A stretch of DNA of 64,000 nucleotides from Megalobrama amblycephala (Eukaryota; Chordata; Actinopteri; Cypriniformes; Xenocyprididae), in NCBI RefSeq assembly GCF_018812025.1, contig NC_063061.1, positions 1,744,001 through 1,808,000 of the forward strand, in the 5' to 3' direction. Position 1 is the stretch's first letter; every line of letters begins with the position of its first letter. Under the pieces are notes generated by a model, which saw only the letters and a list, made by a program, of their open reading frames with translations, was not told where the DNA came from and made no database searches. This document shows positions 24,841 through 37,245 of this stretch, one piece after another. A program made the translations under genes and the position numbers.

Positions 24841-25269
24841 ATCTTTAAAATGGTTTCAGTCCATGGTGGAAACAAGCTTCCATACAAAACACATGCTTAA
24901 GAAAATTAGAAATAATTCTTACAAAGTTACAAAGTGGAACATTTTGTTGGTGTTTTCGCCAAAATTTCTCCCAGGGGCATAACTCCTACACAATACAAAT
25001 AACAATTCACGAAACATTAGTAACTGTATGGCAATGTCCAGGTATCCACTGCAACACCCTATTAACCACTTTTCTTCATAGTTACTGCTGCATCTTTAAG
25101 AACAAATACGTTCATTTGAGTTACACACTGTGCTTCTTGCTAGTTTTGCAGTAGCAATGTCATGCTTCTTCATTATAAAGGTCCACCATCCTCTCTTTAT
25201 GCTGATACGTGCAGCTTCATCAGGGTTGAGTTAAATCCACTGCAGTTCTTTTCCTCTCCTGCTGTGATC

Positions 25270-25560
25270 AAACAGGATGCGGCTGATAGAGGGGTTTAGA
25301 GAGATGCAGCGGTGCTCTTAATTCCAGGCATCCGTGAGGGTGAAAGCGCATGAGGACAATCAGTTAAACCCCCCCCACCCCAAGCAGCCCACCTCACCCG
25401 AGCTTCATCCATCACAGACACAATGCTCTGCCTCCAGTAATGATGTATGGCCAGAGAGGTTACTGACAGGTCATCATGAGGGGGCCATTGATCAGCGGCA
25501 GGAAATGTCCAGTCATTAAGACATGCATGGCAGGTGAGCCTCAATCACTGGAAATAAAAT
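25270..25560. promoter_or_regulatory. candidate conserved non-coding element
   Basis: Unique sequence with dense motifs: CCAGTAATGATGTATGGCC, TTACTGACAGGTCATCATGA, GGGGCCATTGATCAGCGGCA and GTCATTAAGACATGCATGG. It includes TGACAG, TGATCA and ATTA cores. The overlapping open frames on both strands are unconvincing as exons. Confidence 0.3.
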
Positions 25561-25799
25561 TGATTATCTAGTCCAGGAATTTTTGTCTTCTCTTTTGGGA
25601 GTGAATGATTGGAAACACTTATACCCATGAAGCAAGCTGCATTTACATTTTTAAGCAGCTTGAAATGTAGCTTCCTCAACACCATTAATTTTGCATCATA
25701 AGTTAAAATACTCCTCCACTTTAGCAGACTGACTCATTTTAAAATGGGCCGTGTGGCTTAAATTAAGGGAGGCACTTTTACACAGAGGAGAGGCGGCAA

Positions 25800-26290
25800 A
25801 AAATACCGCACCGACGTCCGTTAGCCAACCTATCAATCATTTCCCACTGGGATCCTCTTCAAACTGCTTATTTATAACACCTGCTGAGGCATAGTTACGG
25901 AAAGATGAGTGCTTATGGACAGCGAGCTGTGAGGAGCCAATTTACATTTGTGACCATTAGGATTCAGAAGATAACAGAGCCATTCCACGTGCGAGCACAG
26001 TCTCTCTGTGAATTTCACCGGCAATTAAGATGAGCTGTAAATCACAAGGACAGGTCCACGAGTGCTTCCGGGGGATGTTGATATTTTACTCAGGTGAATA
26101 TGTTTTCCTCCAGTTAAACCTCAAATGAGAGACGGCAGATAACAGTCGCTAATGGAATTCTCCTGTGAATAACAGATAAGTGGAGCATACAGCATAGAAA
26201 CCTGTTCTGTCTCGCGTTAGTCTCGTGGTTTGTCCAATTAGAAAAAGACAAAAGATCATTATAGTGGACTATAAAAGCTGATTAACATTC
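25800..26290. promoter_or_regulatory. candidate conserved non-coding element
   Basis: Unique sequence with ACCTATCAATCATTTCCCAC, TTTCACCGGCAATTAAGATG, AGATAACAGTCGCTAATGGA and TGAATAACAGATAAGTGGAG (GATA-like and homeodomain-like words). Inference only. Confidence 0.25.
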
Positions 26291-26369
26291 AGGTCCTTGA
26301 TAGAGCACACTTACACATTATTGCATCACTAGGCAAAAGCACAATATTGACTACTAAGTGAGAAACGTA

Positions 26370-26676
26370 GGGCCTTATTTATAAAACATTCGTACGCACA
26401 GATTGTGTATGTACGCCTAAATCCACGGCAACATTCAGATTTATAAAAACGCTCTTTTCCTTGTGGCAGAGAATCGGAGAACTGCAGGTATTAGGAAATC
26501 TAAGCAATTCTTGCAGCTCGCCATTCTCAAGTAATGCATTTGGATGTTGACTGGGGCTCTTTTATATGTTAATGACATGTTCGTTCTTCGAATCACAGGT
26601 ACGCACATTTGAGAAATGACCGTAAGATCAAATGTAGGATGGTTTCTACACAAAATTTTATAAATGAGGCCTGTAA
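26370..26676. mobile_element. ~305-bp MITE (GGCCTTATTTATAAAA termini)
   Basis: The left end GGGCCTTATTTATAAAACAT is mirrored at the right by ATTTTATAAATGAGGCCT. The interior has TACGCACA words near both ends (CGTACGCACAGATTG; GGTACGCACATTTGAG). It lies immediately upstream of the tRNA-derived array. Confidence 0.7.
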
Positions 26677-26739
26677 TGTCCAACCATGTAGTTTATTTTT
26701 TGTTTGCATGACTTTATTTTTTAAGAGTACTACCATAAC

Positions 26740-28244
26740 AAGGACCGCAGCCTATAATGTCAGTTGCTATAGTGCGCGTTTTGAGGCCAGGGAAGAGAGG
26801 TTTACTCACACAACTCTTACTAGTTGGTCTCCGATAAGCTCATCCCCTTATACCTTACTCCCATCCAGGTCACGGCACCAACGTAACTGATCCTACTCAC
26901 ACTGCTCCGAGCAGGATTCAAACCGGTGTTTCTGACATGGGAGGCGTGTGCGCTACTAAGGATGCTGAAGACCGCAGCCTCTAGCATCAGTCGCTAGTGT
27001 GCCTTTTGAGGTCAGGGGAATGAGGTTCACTCACACAGCTCTTAGTAGCTGGCTTTTGTTACACTCACCCCCCTAAACCTCACTCCCATCCAGGTCACGG
27101 CACCACCGTAACTGGTCCTTATCCCACTGCTCAAAGCGGGATTCGAACCAGTGTTTCCAGCATGGGAGGCAAGTACACTAACAATGGCCGCAGCCTTTAA
27201 TGTCAGCCACTATAGTGCGCGTTTTGAGGCCAGGGGAGTGAGGTTTACTCAACAGCTCTTACTAGCTGGCCTCCGTTACACTCACCCCCCTAAACCTCAC
27301 TCCCACCCGGGTCACGGCACCAATGTAACTGGTCCTTATCACACTGCTCCAAGCGGGATTCGAGCCAGTGTTTCCAGCATGGGAGGCAGGTACACTAACA
27401 ATGGCCGCAGCCTTTAATGTCAGCCACTATAGTGCGCGTTTTGAGGCCAGGGGAATGAGGTTCACTCACACAGCTCTTACTAGCTGGCCTTCGTTACACT
27501 CACCCCCCTAAACCTCACTCCCATCCGGGTCACGGCACTAACGTAACTGGTCCTTATCACACTGCTCCAAGTGGGATTCGAACCGGTGTTTCCAGCATGG
27601 GAGGCAGGTACACTAACAATGGCCGCAGCCTTTAATGTCAGCCACTATAGTGCGTGTTTTGAGGCCAGGGGAGTGAGGTTTACTCAACAGCTCTTACTAG
27701 CTGGCCTTAGTTACACTCACCCCCTAAATCTCACTCCCATCTGGGTCACGGCACCAATGTAACTGGTCCTTATCACACTGCTCCAAGTGGATTCCAACTG
27801 GTGTTTCCAGCATGGGAGGCAGGTACGCTAACAATGGCCGTAGCCTTTAATGTCAGCCACTATAGTGCGCGTTTTGAGGCCAGGGGAGTGAGGTTTACTC
27901 AACAGCTCTTACTAGCTGGCCTCCGTTACATTCACCCCCCTAAATCGCACTCCTATCTGGGTCACGGCACCAATGTAACTGGTCCTATTCGCACTACTCG
28001 AAACGGGATTTAAACCGGTGTTTCCAGCATGGGAGATGGGACATGCCAACAAGGACGTTAAAGACCGCAGCCTATAGTCTCAGTCGTTACTCACTCACCC
28101 CCCTAAACCTCACTCCCACCCGGGTCACGGCACCACTATAACCCCTTCCGGTTCTACTCGCACCACTCAAAATGGGAGTGGTGCGCCTCTTGAGGCCAAA
28201 GAAGTCAGATTTACTCACACAGCTCTTACTAGCTAGCCTCCACT
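26740..28244 (-). repeat. tandem array of ~217-bp tRNA-derived SINE-like units
   Basis: Successive box-B-like sites (GGATTCGAACC on plus) fall at 27139, 27356, 27574, 27789 and 28006, spaced 215-218 bp, with a more diverged unit on each side. Read on the minus strand each unit has GTTAGTGTACCTGCCTCCCA, the box B GGTTCGAATCC, then GTGCCGTGACC and GGGAGTGAGGTTTAGGGGGG. Several box B copies are mutated. The open frames (FPAWEAGTLTMAAAFNVSHY-like) are translations of the repeat. Confidence 0.9.
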
Positions 28245-30105
28245 ACATATACATACTAAAGGTGAATCGGGAGAAGCTTTAATGTCATATGCAGAACTGT
28301 TCTGCACAGTCAAAACAGATCACATTAATAGGCCATATTTTGAGGTTTTACTGGTGGTGTTAGTACTCTCCATTTACAGTTACTCAAAAACAAGACTGCA
28401 TTTTAGATATGATGTTATTTCATATAAAAATGTCATTAAATCATTGATTTTGTTCTTGCAGCATTATTGGTGCCTCAAAGTGCACTTGCACCCTACAGAA
28501 TTCCTCTCCAAAAGCAATATATACACAAAACGTGTGTATACCTTCCGGTTCTATTTGCACCATTCTGAGCGGGATTCAAACCGGCGTTTCTGGCATTGGA
28601 GGTGGTCTTGCTAACAAGGACCGCAACCTATAGCATCAGTTGCTAGTGCACCTCTTGAGGCCAGGGGAGTCAGGTTTATTCACACAGCTCTTACTAGCCG
28701 ACCTCTCTTACACTCACCCCCCTAAACCTCACTCCTATCCGGGTCACGGCACCAATACAACTGGTCCTACTCACAGCACTCCAAGCAGGATTCGAACCGG
28801 CATTTCCAACATAGGAGGTGGGCCCTAACAAGGACGCTAAAGACCCCAGCCTATACCACAGTCGCTAGTGCGCCTTTTTAGGCCAGGGGAGTGAGGTTTG
28901 TTCACAGTTCTTACTAGCTGACCTCTGTTACACTCACCCCCCTAAACCTCACTCCCATCCAAATGGAAGAAGCAGTGTTCCTCTTGAGGACATGGGAGTG
29001 AGATTTACTCACACAGCTCTTACTAGCTAGCCTCCATTACATATACATACTAAAGGTGAATCGGGAGAAGCTTTAATGTCATATGCAGAACTGTTCTGCA
29101 CAGTCAAAACAGATCACATTAATAGGCCATATTTTGAGGTTTTACTGGTGGTGTTAGTACTCTCCATTTACAGTTACTCAAAAACAAGACTGCATTTTAG
29201 ATATGATGTTATTTCATATAAAAATGTCATTAAATCAGGGCATTGATTTTGTTCTTGCAGCATTATTGGTGCCTCAAAGTACACTTGCACCCTACAGAAT
29301 TCCTCTCCAAAAGCAATATATGCACAAAACGTGTGTATACCTTCCGGTTCTATTTGCACCATTCTGAGCGGGATTCGAACCGGCGTTTCTGGCATAGGAG
29401 GTGGTCGTGCTAACAAGGACCGCAACCTATAGCGTCAGTTGCTAGTGCACCTCTTGAGGCCAGGGGAGTGAGGTTTATTCACACAGCTCTTACTAGCCGA
29501 CCTCTCTTACACTCACCCCCCTAAACCTCACTCCCATCCGGGTCACGGCACCAATATAACTGGTCCTACTCACAGCACTCCAAGCAGGATTCGAACCGGC
29601 ATTTCCAACATAGGAGGTGGGCCCTAACAAGGACGCTAAAGACCCCAGCCTATACCACAGTCGCTAGTGCGCCTTTTTAGGCCAGGGGAGTGAGGTTTAT
29701 TCACAGTTCTTACTAGCTGACCTCTGTTACACTCACCCCCCTAAACCTCACTCCCATCCAGGTCACGGCACCACTGTAACCACTTCCGGATATACTCGCT
29801 CCGAATGGAAGCAGTGTTCCTCTTGAGGACAGGGGAGTGAGATTTACTCACACAGCTCTTACTAGCTAGCCTCCATTACATATACATACTAAAGGTGAAT
29901 CGGGAGAAGCTTTAATGTCATATGCAGAACTGTTCTGCACAGTCAAAACAGATCACATTAATAGGCCATATTTTGAGGTTTTACTGGTGGTGTTAGTACT
30001 CTCCATTTACAGTTACTCAAAAACAAGACTGCATTTTAGATATGATGTTATTTCATATAAAAATGTCATTAAACCTGGGCATTGATTTTGTTCTTGCAGC
30101 ATTAT
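28245..30105 (-). repeat. higher-order tandem repeat (794 and 840 bp) mixing tRNA-derived units with a unique spacer
   Basis: The block starting ACATATACATACTAAAGGTG occurs at 28245, 29039 and 29879 (spacing 794 and 840). Each carries about 290 bp of non-tRNA sequence (GCAGAACTGTTCTGCACAGT, then TTTTACTGGTGGTGTTAGTA) followed, in the first two copies, by two to three tRNA-derived units. The third copy stops after the spacer (ends TGCAGCATTATTG at 30105). Copies are nearly identical; the 46-bp length difference is a deletion in a tRNA-derived unit. Confidence 0.9.
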
Positions 30106-33100
30106 TGAGACGCTCCAGTAAATCCCACAGGCTCACAATTATATTTAAAATGTTCAGCACAAGGCACTGCTAAAAACCGTGCTCGCTGAAATGAACAGAG
30201 CTTATTTTTCTATGTACTACATAACATTTTTTGTCTTAATATTTGTAATTGGTATACACTTACTAAATGTCACAAAAAGCATCTTCAAATATTATTACCA
30301 CAAAACACTGTGACCCAGTCTCCAGTGTAATTTTATAAAACGATGAGGGTTAATAGCAAGGGCTGTATATTTAACATGGGGCTGCAATTTGGAGTTCACA
30401 ACTGCCTTACATGGTGAACGAAGGGAGGGTTTCTATTTCCTACCAGAGTTTCAGTTTGGAGAAAGCCAAAGAACACCATTCGTGCCAACTGTTAAACATG
30501 GTGGGAATCAATGACAGTAAGCTGTCATCTTTTGGGACTCATTACGTTTAACGGTTGCTCTGCATGTTGTGTAACAGCCAAGTTAGATTTCTGATGACTG
30601 TAAGAACATCTGCTGAAGGAGGTGGATTTTCTTAGAGAGTTCCTCAGCTGTAGAATCGCCCGTCTGCCTAGATTATAAATGTCTGAAATTATATATTTTA
30701 GTGATGAATTAAAGCATTGCTATTTAATCAAGCATATTGTGAAGTCAAAGCATGCTGACAAACCAGAATAATAAACATAGTTGGAACTCGAGAACACTGA
30801 CACAGTACTGTTGAACGATTTTAGTCCAGGGATGTCTGGTATTGTGAAGCAGGCTCAGATCCCATGTCTTACATTAACCTGAGAGAGACACCGTCAGGTC
30901 TTTTTTAAGTATATGTATGGATTACTGTGTGTGTCTCTCTCATGTCACGCCATCTTCGTGACCGCAGTCATCAAACGCACCACCGCGGAAGGTCACCGGT
31001 GTCGGTCCTCCGGTTCCATGTGTTCTCAAAGTCATCACATTCAAATCTATTTTCCCTGCGTGTCCTGTAATAGAAAAGGGAAAGGCAGGGAGATGAGCAG
31101 CCGGAGAAGAGGGATCTACTGAGTAAACAGCATGAGACTGAGCAGTAATTGTGCTCTCAGTCTCCAGTCTACATATAAACACGATTCAGTGTTTCATCAG
31201 ACAAGCACATTTGCTCTAGAATCGATTTTAATTGATCTTCAGTTTGATGAACAGATATCGATTCTTAAATCCTAAAATTGACCTTTTAGCCCAAAAAAAG
31301 GGTCTTGGCAAAGGATTTGGCAAAAAATACAGCTACAGCTACATGCAAAAAAACCCCACAACATAATCACTTAATATTTTGTTGGTTCTCTTGTTTTTGC
31401 ATGCGTTCATAATTTCTTTGTACGACAGCCTGGACAAAAATGATGTCGGCACAATTTGGCATGTTTCAGTGTGTTATTATCACAAATAAAATTGACTCCA
31501 AGCACAACTATGAAATATGCTTACAAAATCTATAACACATTTTAATAATATTTGAATAACGGGTGAAGGTGGCAATTTTTCACTGTCCACTACTGTACAT
31601 GTCAACTAACTCTCATCAGAGTATCAGTAGACTGTCTGCTTAATATCTGCTAACTCTTTATTTTGATGCACCTCAAGAGACATTCTACTGACTATAAGTA
31701 ATTTTGCAACTAAATGTTAACTTATTCTACTAACACCAACCCTAACCTAATGGACTGTTGATACTCTATTGAGAGTGAAGCCCTGGATATACTTCGTTTT
31801 TTTACTCGTATGCTAGTGTACGTGCACAGTTGAATGCACAGCCTTGCAAAGTATATTTCATTTGACTTCAATATCTTGCTCTGGAGGAAATCATATGCAA
31901 ATGAATTTGCCCGTGTGACGTCACAGATCCCGCAGTATTAAAACAAGCTTTTTTGGAGCTTTTCCCTGTAGTGTATAGTCGACTCTACAGCATTAGTTCA
32001 GAGTGATTGTAACAAATGTGAAATATTCATCTACTGTATATGTGCATCTTGATGGTTTCCTCCCTGAAACAAACCTGTCTGCAAGTCCCTGTTCACACGG
32101 ACACGGTATTTTCAAAACCACAGCTTTTCCTATGCGGTTTGGCCATTTGTCCAGATGCAAAAGCAGTATCCGGTCACTGAAATAGAACTTTTTTTGAAAA
32201 CTCCTGCCATAGTGAAGATTTTTAGAAACTCCGGTTGCAGTGTTGTCGTGTAGATGGTGTAGATTTTGGCTAGTGACATTGGAACAGGTAATAAAAATTT
32301 TTCCAGGCTTCTGATTGGCCAACATGGCTTTACGGTTAGGGTTATATCGCCACCTGTTGGTCTGGCATGCTCTTGACAGCGTGTTTTTTTCTTTTAAACG
32401 AAAGAGGAAAAACTCTGTTTGTAAAAATACCCGTGCATGTGTGGACTAGGCCAAAGACGCTGTTGAGTCTGTTTATCAAGCCATTGTTCTTGTGGTGTAA
32501 ATGAAGAGCCTGGCATCATCAATCTGTCAGATGAGGCTCTTTTACAGTGTATTGATGGTAAACTAGACTTCAACAAATGAATCACTGCTTTGAAGCGGAC
32601 AGTATTAAATGCCAACACTCATAATAGTCTGTCTTTCAGCTCTGTCTCACTGCTCAGGTGAACGACACGCTAAACACAATCATCACACAGACACAGAGGT
32701 CACGCTTCTGCATCTCTGCTTCAAGCGTCTGTCTGAGTGTGTGTGTTTGATTTTGGTCTGTGGATTTCAATCTGATTTGTTCCAGATTTCATCATTCAGA
32801 CTTTTTGATGAAGTCTTTCTCAGTTAAACAGGGCTTGCTAATATTCACAGGTCCTAAGAGAACAGTGAGCCGCTCGACCCAGAACAGCCCGTGTTATTAT
32901 AGAGGAAACCAACTGATGCTCCACAGAATCAAACGCCTCAAAAGGTCTTTGAATCGATGTTTCTTTCCATATTTCTCTTGTCTTTTATTGCTGTAATTGT
33001 CATTGGGTATACAAACATTTTTTAAATGTGCTTTATGAATAAAGTGACTTTGAAAATGAGGTAAGTGATGACATTTCGTGCATGAATCTACACACACACA

Positions 33101-33586
33101 GCAGTTTTCTGGAAGAGTGTCAGTGTTCTTCAGCATGCACGTTTATTCCAGAGTTTCTCTGTTATATAGATTGCACACATCTGTTTGGTTTTTAGACACA
33201 GCTGAAGGAGTGTGTGCTCATGCTCAGTAAATCAGCTCTCAGACTAGAGTCTCTGTCAGGATCACACCAGCTTCAGGAGTGAATGGACACTGACACCTAG
33301 TGTTTCTCCGTGGAACTACGTTTTGTCTGCTGAGCTTCAGATGTTCCTTGGCACAGATTCTTTCTAATGATTTTCTGGAAGCATTTCTGTCTGTTTGTTA
33401 AGGACAGGGTTCCTCATTCCTTTAATTAAACTCCAACGAAATGTGTCTGAATTGACTAATCAAAGTCTTCGGTTTACCTTGAACGATGCAGCCAGGCGTG
33501 TTGGAGCACAAATGAATTCTGCAGGAAAAGTGGCTCTTCAGGACCAGAAGAGCAGAATCCTGGTTTATGAGTAAAACTGTGAGCTC
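30106..33586. other. no recognisable gene
   Basis: Mostly unique AT-rich DNA. 32090-32450 contains a common cyprinid-type repeat (CACGGACACGGTATTTTCAA, ATATCGCCACCTGTTGGTCT). 33010-33060 resembles a LINE-like tail (GTGCTTTATGAATAAAGTGA). A GC patch at 30950-31020 has open frames on both strands without homology. Confidence 0.45.
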
Positions 33587-33590
33587 TTAA

Positions 33591-34938
33591 CCCTTGTGCG
33601 GTCTTCGTTTGGGAAGTCACACTCAGGGTCTTCGGGGTCTCCACAGACCCCAGGCAACAAAATGTAATTTTGTAACAAAATATTTGTTTGGTTTTTTTTT
33701 GTATAACAAATGTAATTTTATTTCGTTTATTAATGTTTTTACTCGACATTTGTGCAGTTTTTGGAGGATTTATCATATTTTTTAAATTTATATAAATAAA
33801 TTAAAAAATTATTTTTAAATAGGTTTTTATACAAAAACAGCTTTTTTATGTAAAATTAACTTTATAAAGACCCACATTTCTAAATTTTATTTTTCATGGG
33901 GATAACATGGATAATTTGACATGGTTTAGTGTAAGATTTTTGTCCGTCTTTTGGAAAATGCAGTTTTAAAAGTAAAAAATGATCACTTTTACCAGTAGAT
34001 GCAGCAGAGCTCCACTATTTGCTGTTTGACTGACTGAAAGACTCTTTTCACAAGTATTTTTTCATTTGGATTCATATCTAAATATTATGAAATCACAATT
34101 ATGACAATAAAAATTACTTTTTGTCAAAGTTTACCATTTTTTGTAATGAAAAAAAAAAAATGTTTTTCAATATTGTTACTTTATGATGAGACCCCACTAA
34201 GAAAATGGACAAAATTCATCCTCAAAATCAACATTTTTGAAAAATGTTTTTCCAGTACAAAAAAAAAAAATGCTAAACTTTGACAAAAAGTAATTTTTAT
34301 TGTCATAATTGTGATTTCATAATATTTAGATATGAATCAATAGGAAGAATACTTGTGAAAAGAGTCTTTCAGTCAGTCAAACAGCACATAGTGAAGCTCT
34401 GCAGCATCTACTGGATAAAGTGATCATTTTTTACTTTTAAAACTGCATTTTCCAAAAGATGGGCAAAAATCTCACACTAAACCATGTCAAATTATCCATG
34501 TTATCCCCATGAATGAAAGTTGGAAATGTGGGTCTTTTATAAAGTGAATTTTACATCAAAAGATGTTTTTGTATAGAAACTTATTCAACAAAATATTTAT
34601 TTATTTATTTATATAAATTTAAAAGATATGACAAATCCTCCAAAAGCTCCAAATATGAAGTAAAAACATTAATAAACAGAGTAAAATTACATTTGTTTTT
34701 TAAAAAACAATTATATTGTTACAAAATTACATTTTGTTGCCTGAGTGTGACTTTTTTTCTACACTAACATAAAAACAAGATCACTCAATTTATTTTATTT
34801 TATTTATTTATTTTATTTGTAGATCTAGAAAGTGTTAACAACTGTACAAAGTTTCATGTCATTTGGACAAAGATAACTTTTTTTTATTTTAGCAAATGTC
34901 GTTTGGGGTCTAAAAAGACCCCAAAGACCCTATAAGGG
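33591..34938. mobile_element. 1.35-kb TTAA-flanked fold-back element
   Basis: TTAA at 33587-33590 and 34939-34942. The termini are CCCTTGTGCGGTCTTCG and GGGTCTTT...CCCTATAAGGG inverted. The arms match over most of their length: AAATATTATGAAATCACAAT and its complement, GTAATTTTTATTGTCATAAT, CAGTTTTAAAAGTAAAAAATGATC and its complement. Centre near 34215. No coding capacity. Confidence 0.8.
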
Positions 34939-35619
34939 TTAAATATTATTATTAATAATACTGGGAGGAATATCAACTCTGTAAAATGCATTAATGTTGG
35001 AACAATAGCATTGTTGAAGCAATCTAATCCAAAACAGAGTTACACATAATTCAGAACAGAAGCTTCAATTTTCTACCATGAAATGTAAAACGGCACGTCT
35101 CTGAGAACACTTTGAATCCCTCAGATGTGTTTGGCAGTCAGTGTTTCTTTCATTTCTCTTACTCAGTTTGACACATCCATGACATGCTACAATGAAATCG
35201 CCTCAGACAAATGCGACCTCCAGAGGGAGCAGCCTTCAAAATGACACACAGCCGGGTTCTCCGGTTCTTCCCTGCCTGGAAGTTTCAAGTGATCCTGAAG
35301 ACCTTGACACCTGGTTGAGGATTGGACAGAGTCCGTTCAGGAGCAGAACTGAAATGAAGAACTCTGGTCAACGTTTGCTGAGAAGTGACTGGTTCTTGTG
35401 ATCAAAACAATCACAAAATACAAAAAAATTAAAACACACTTTGTGCCGGGAGGCTTACAAATCTTAAGTAGATGTATAAAATCTGAACATGAAGCACAAT
35501 TAATGGGAAGTGCTTCTTTCCCTTTTATCATCCTTTAATACTCTTCTGTCTGGACTCCGAGAGCTGCTCTTGTGATCTATAATGCATATTGTGAAAAGCA
35601 GTTTAGAATAATTTCCAGA

Positions 35620-35900
35620 AGTCTCAGCTATGGAGGCCTGAAGGAAGGAAAAAACGCCCATTTAACCACCTAAAATATTCTCTGTCAACTTGGCAGGGCT
35701 TTGAACGTGCTGCTGAATATTCAGACGCCGATGCATCTCTTGTCCTGAGCTCATCACACATCGATGATAGAGAATCATTAAACAAGTCATTGCTTGATTT
35801 TACTTTGGGACCTGGCCTGCTGTTGCAGAGAACAGAGAACCGACGGATGTTCATTATTGATGTGCCGTTCGTTTGGGCGAATCCGAATTTGAAGAACCAT
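35620..35900. promoter_or_regulatory. candidate conserved non-coding element
   Basis: Unique, balanced-composition stretch with CTGCTGAATATTCAGACGCC, GAGAATCATTAAACAAGTCA and TTGCTTGATTTTACTTTGGG. A minus-strand open frame of 76 codons overlaps but shows no known domain and poor splice context. Confidence 0.25.
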
Positions 35901-37245
35901 CCTGAGCTCAGATGATTTGATTGAACGCAGCTTCCTACAGCAATTACTGATGCTGAACAGTAGAAGTACTCACACGTGTGTTACCCTGGATAACAATCAT
36001 CGTCCCCTCATTCAGGAATTGTGCGCCACCTTCTTTTCGTGTAAAGTAGGTAAACTGCTGGTTCTGTGAGGCTGAGGCCCTGCATTCGTCAGTGTCTTGG
36101 GGGTCTGATGCTTGAAGCTTTTGAGAGTGAAAATACTTTGCTTTAAAGGTGCCGTAGAACATGTTTTCACAAGATGTAATATAAGTCTAAGGTGTCCCCT
36201 GAATGTGTCTGTGAAGTTTCAGCTCAAAATACCCCATCGATTTTTTTTAATTCATTTTTTTAACTGTATATTTTGGGGCATCATTAAATATGCGCCGATT
36301 CAGGCTGCGTCCCCTTTAAATCGCGCGCTCCCCTCCCCCGAGCTTGCCTTTAACAGCATAAACAAAGTTCACACAGCTAATATAACCCTCAAAATGGATC
36401 TTTACAAAGTGTTCGTCATGCATGCTGCATGCATGCATCGGATTATGTGAGTATTGTATTTATTTGGATGTTTAGATTTGATTCTGAATGAATTTGAGGC
36501 TGTGATCCGTGGCTAATGGCTAATGCTACACTGTTGGAGAGATTTATAAAGAATGAAGTTGTGTTTATGCATTATACAGACTGCAAGTGTTTAAAAATGA
36601 ATTTTTTTTTCCGGCTCTTGAATTTTCATGACATTTAATTCATAAAACAACTTTGATTCCCGAGCTGGTTCTGAACGAGGCTATCTATCACTGTAACCGG
36701 AAAAACTTTTACCCGGCGTGGATCATTCCGGAAGCCAAAAACCCGGAAGTGTGAAAAAGGTCTATTGACTTTAGGTATGACATGTTTTGGTATACTTACA
36801 TTCAGGAGTGCTTTAGTCTGTGTTTTATCTGTGTTAGCTATAGCGGCTAATGAATCAGATGTCTCACAGAAAATAAGTTGGATATATAGTATGTGTACTG
36901 CAAAAGAACAAATTTACAGATCTCATTTTAAAATTCTGAGTAAAATAAAGGCACCCAAGATTTTCAAACGTGTGTGACAAAAGCAAGGCAAATGCAACAT
37001 TAACTGACCGAAACTGTGCTGTGAAAGATTTCACAAATCAGAATGTGAAACATAACATAACACCGACTGTGATGCAACAGTCGGGATCATTAATATGTAC
37101 GCCCCCAATATTTGCATATGCCAGCCCATGTTCAAGGCATTAGACAAGGGCAGCCAGTATTAACGTCTGGATCTGTGCACAGCTGAATCATCAGACTAGG
37201 TAAGCAAGCAAGAACAACAGCGAAAAATGGCAGATGGAGCAATAA

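Noticed and set aside
26740..28013. Repeated open frames (FPAWEAGTLTMAAAFNVSHYSARFEARG)
   Set aside because: They are translations of the tRNA-derived tandem repeat on the strand opposite to its tRNA-like promoter.
30913..31182. Overlapping open frames in the GC patch near 31000
   Set aside because: Open on both strands without family resemblance or phase-compatible neighbours.
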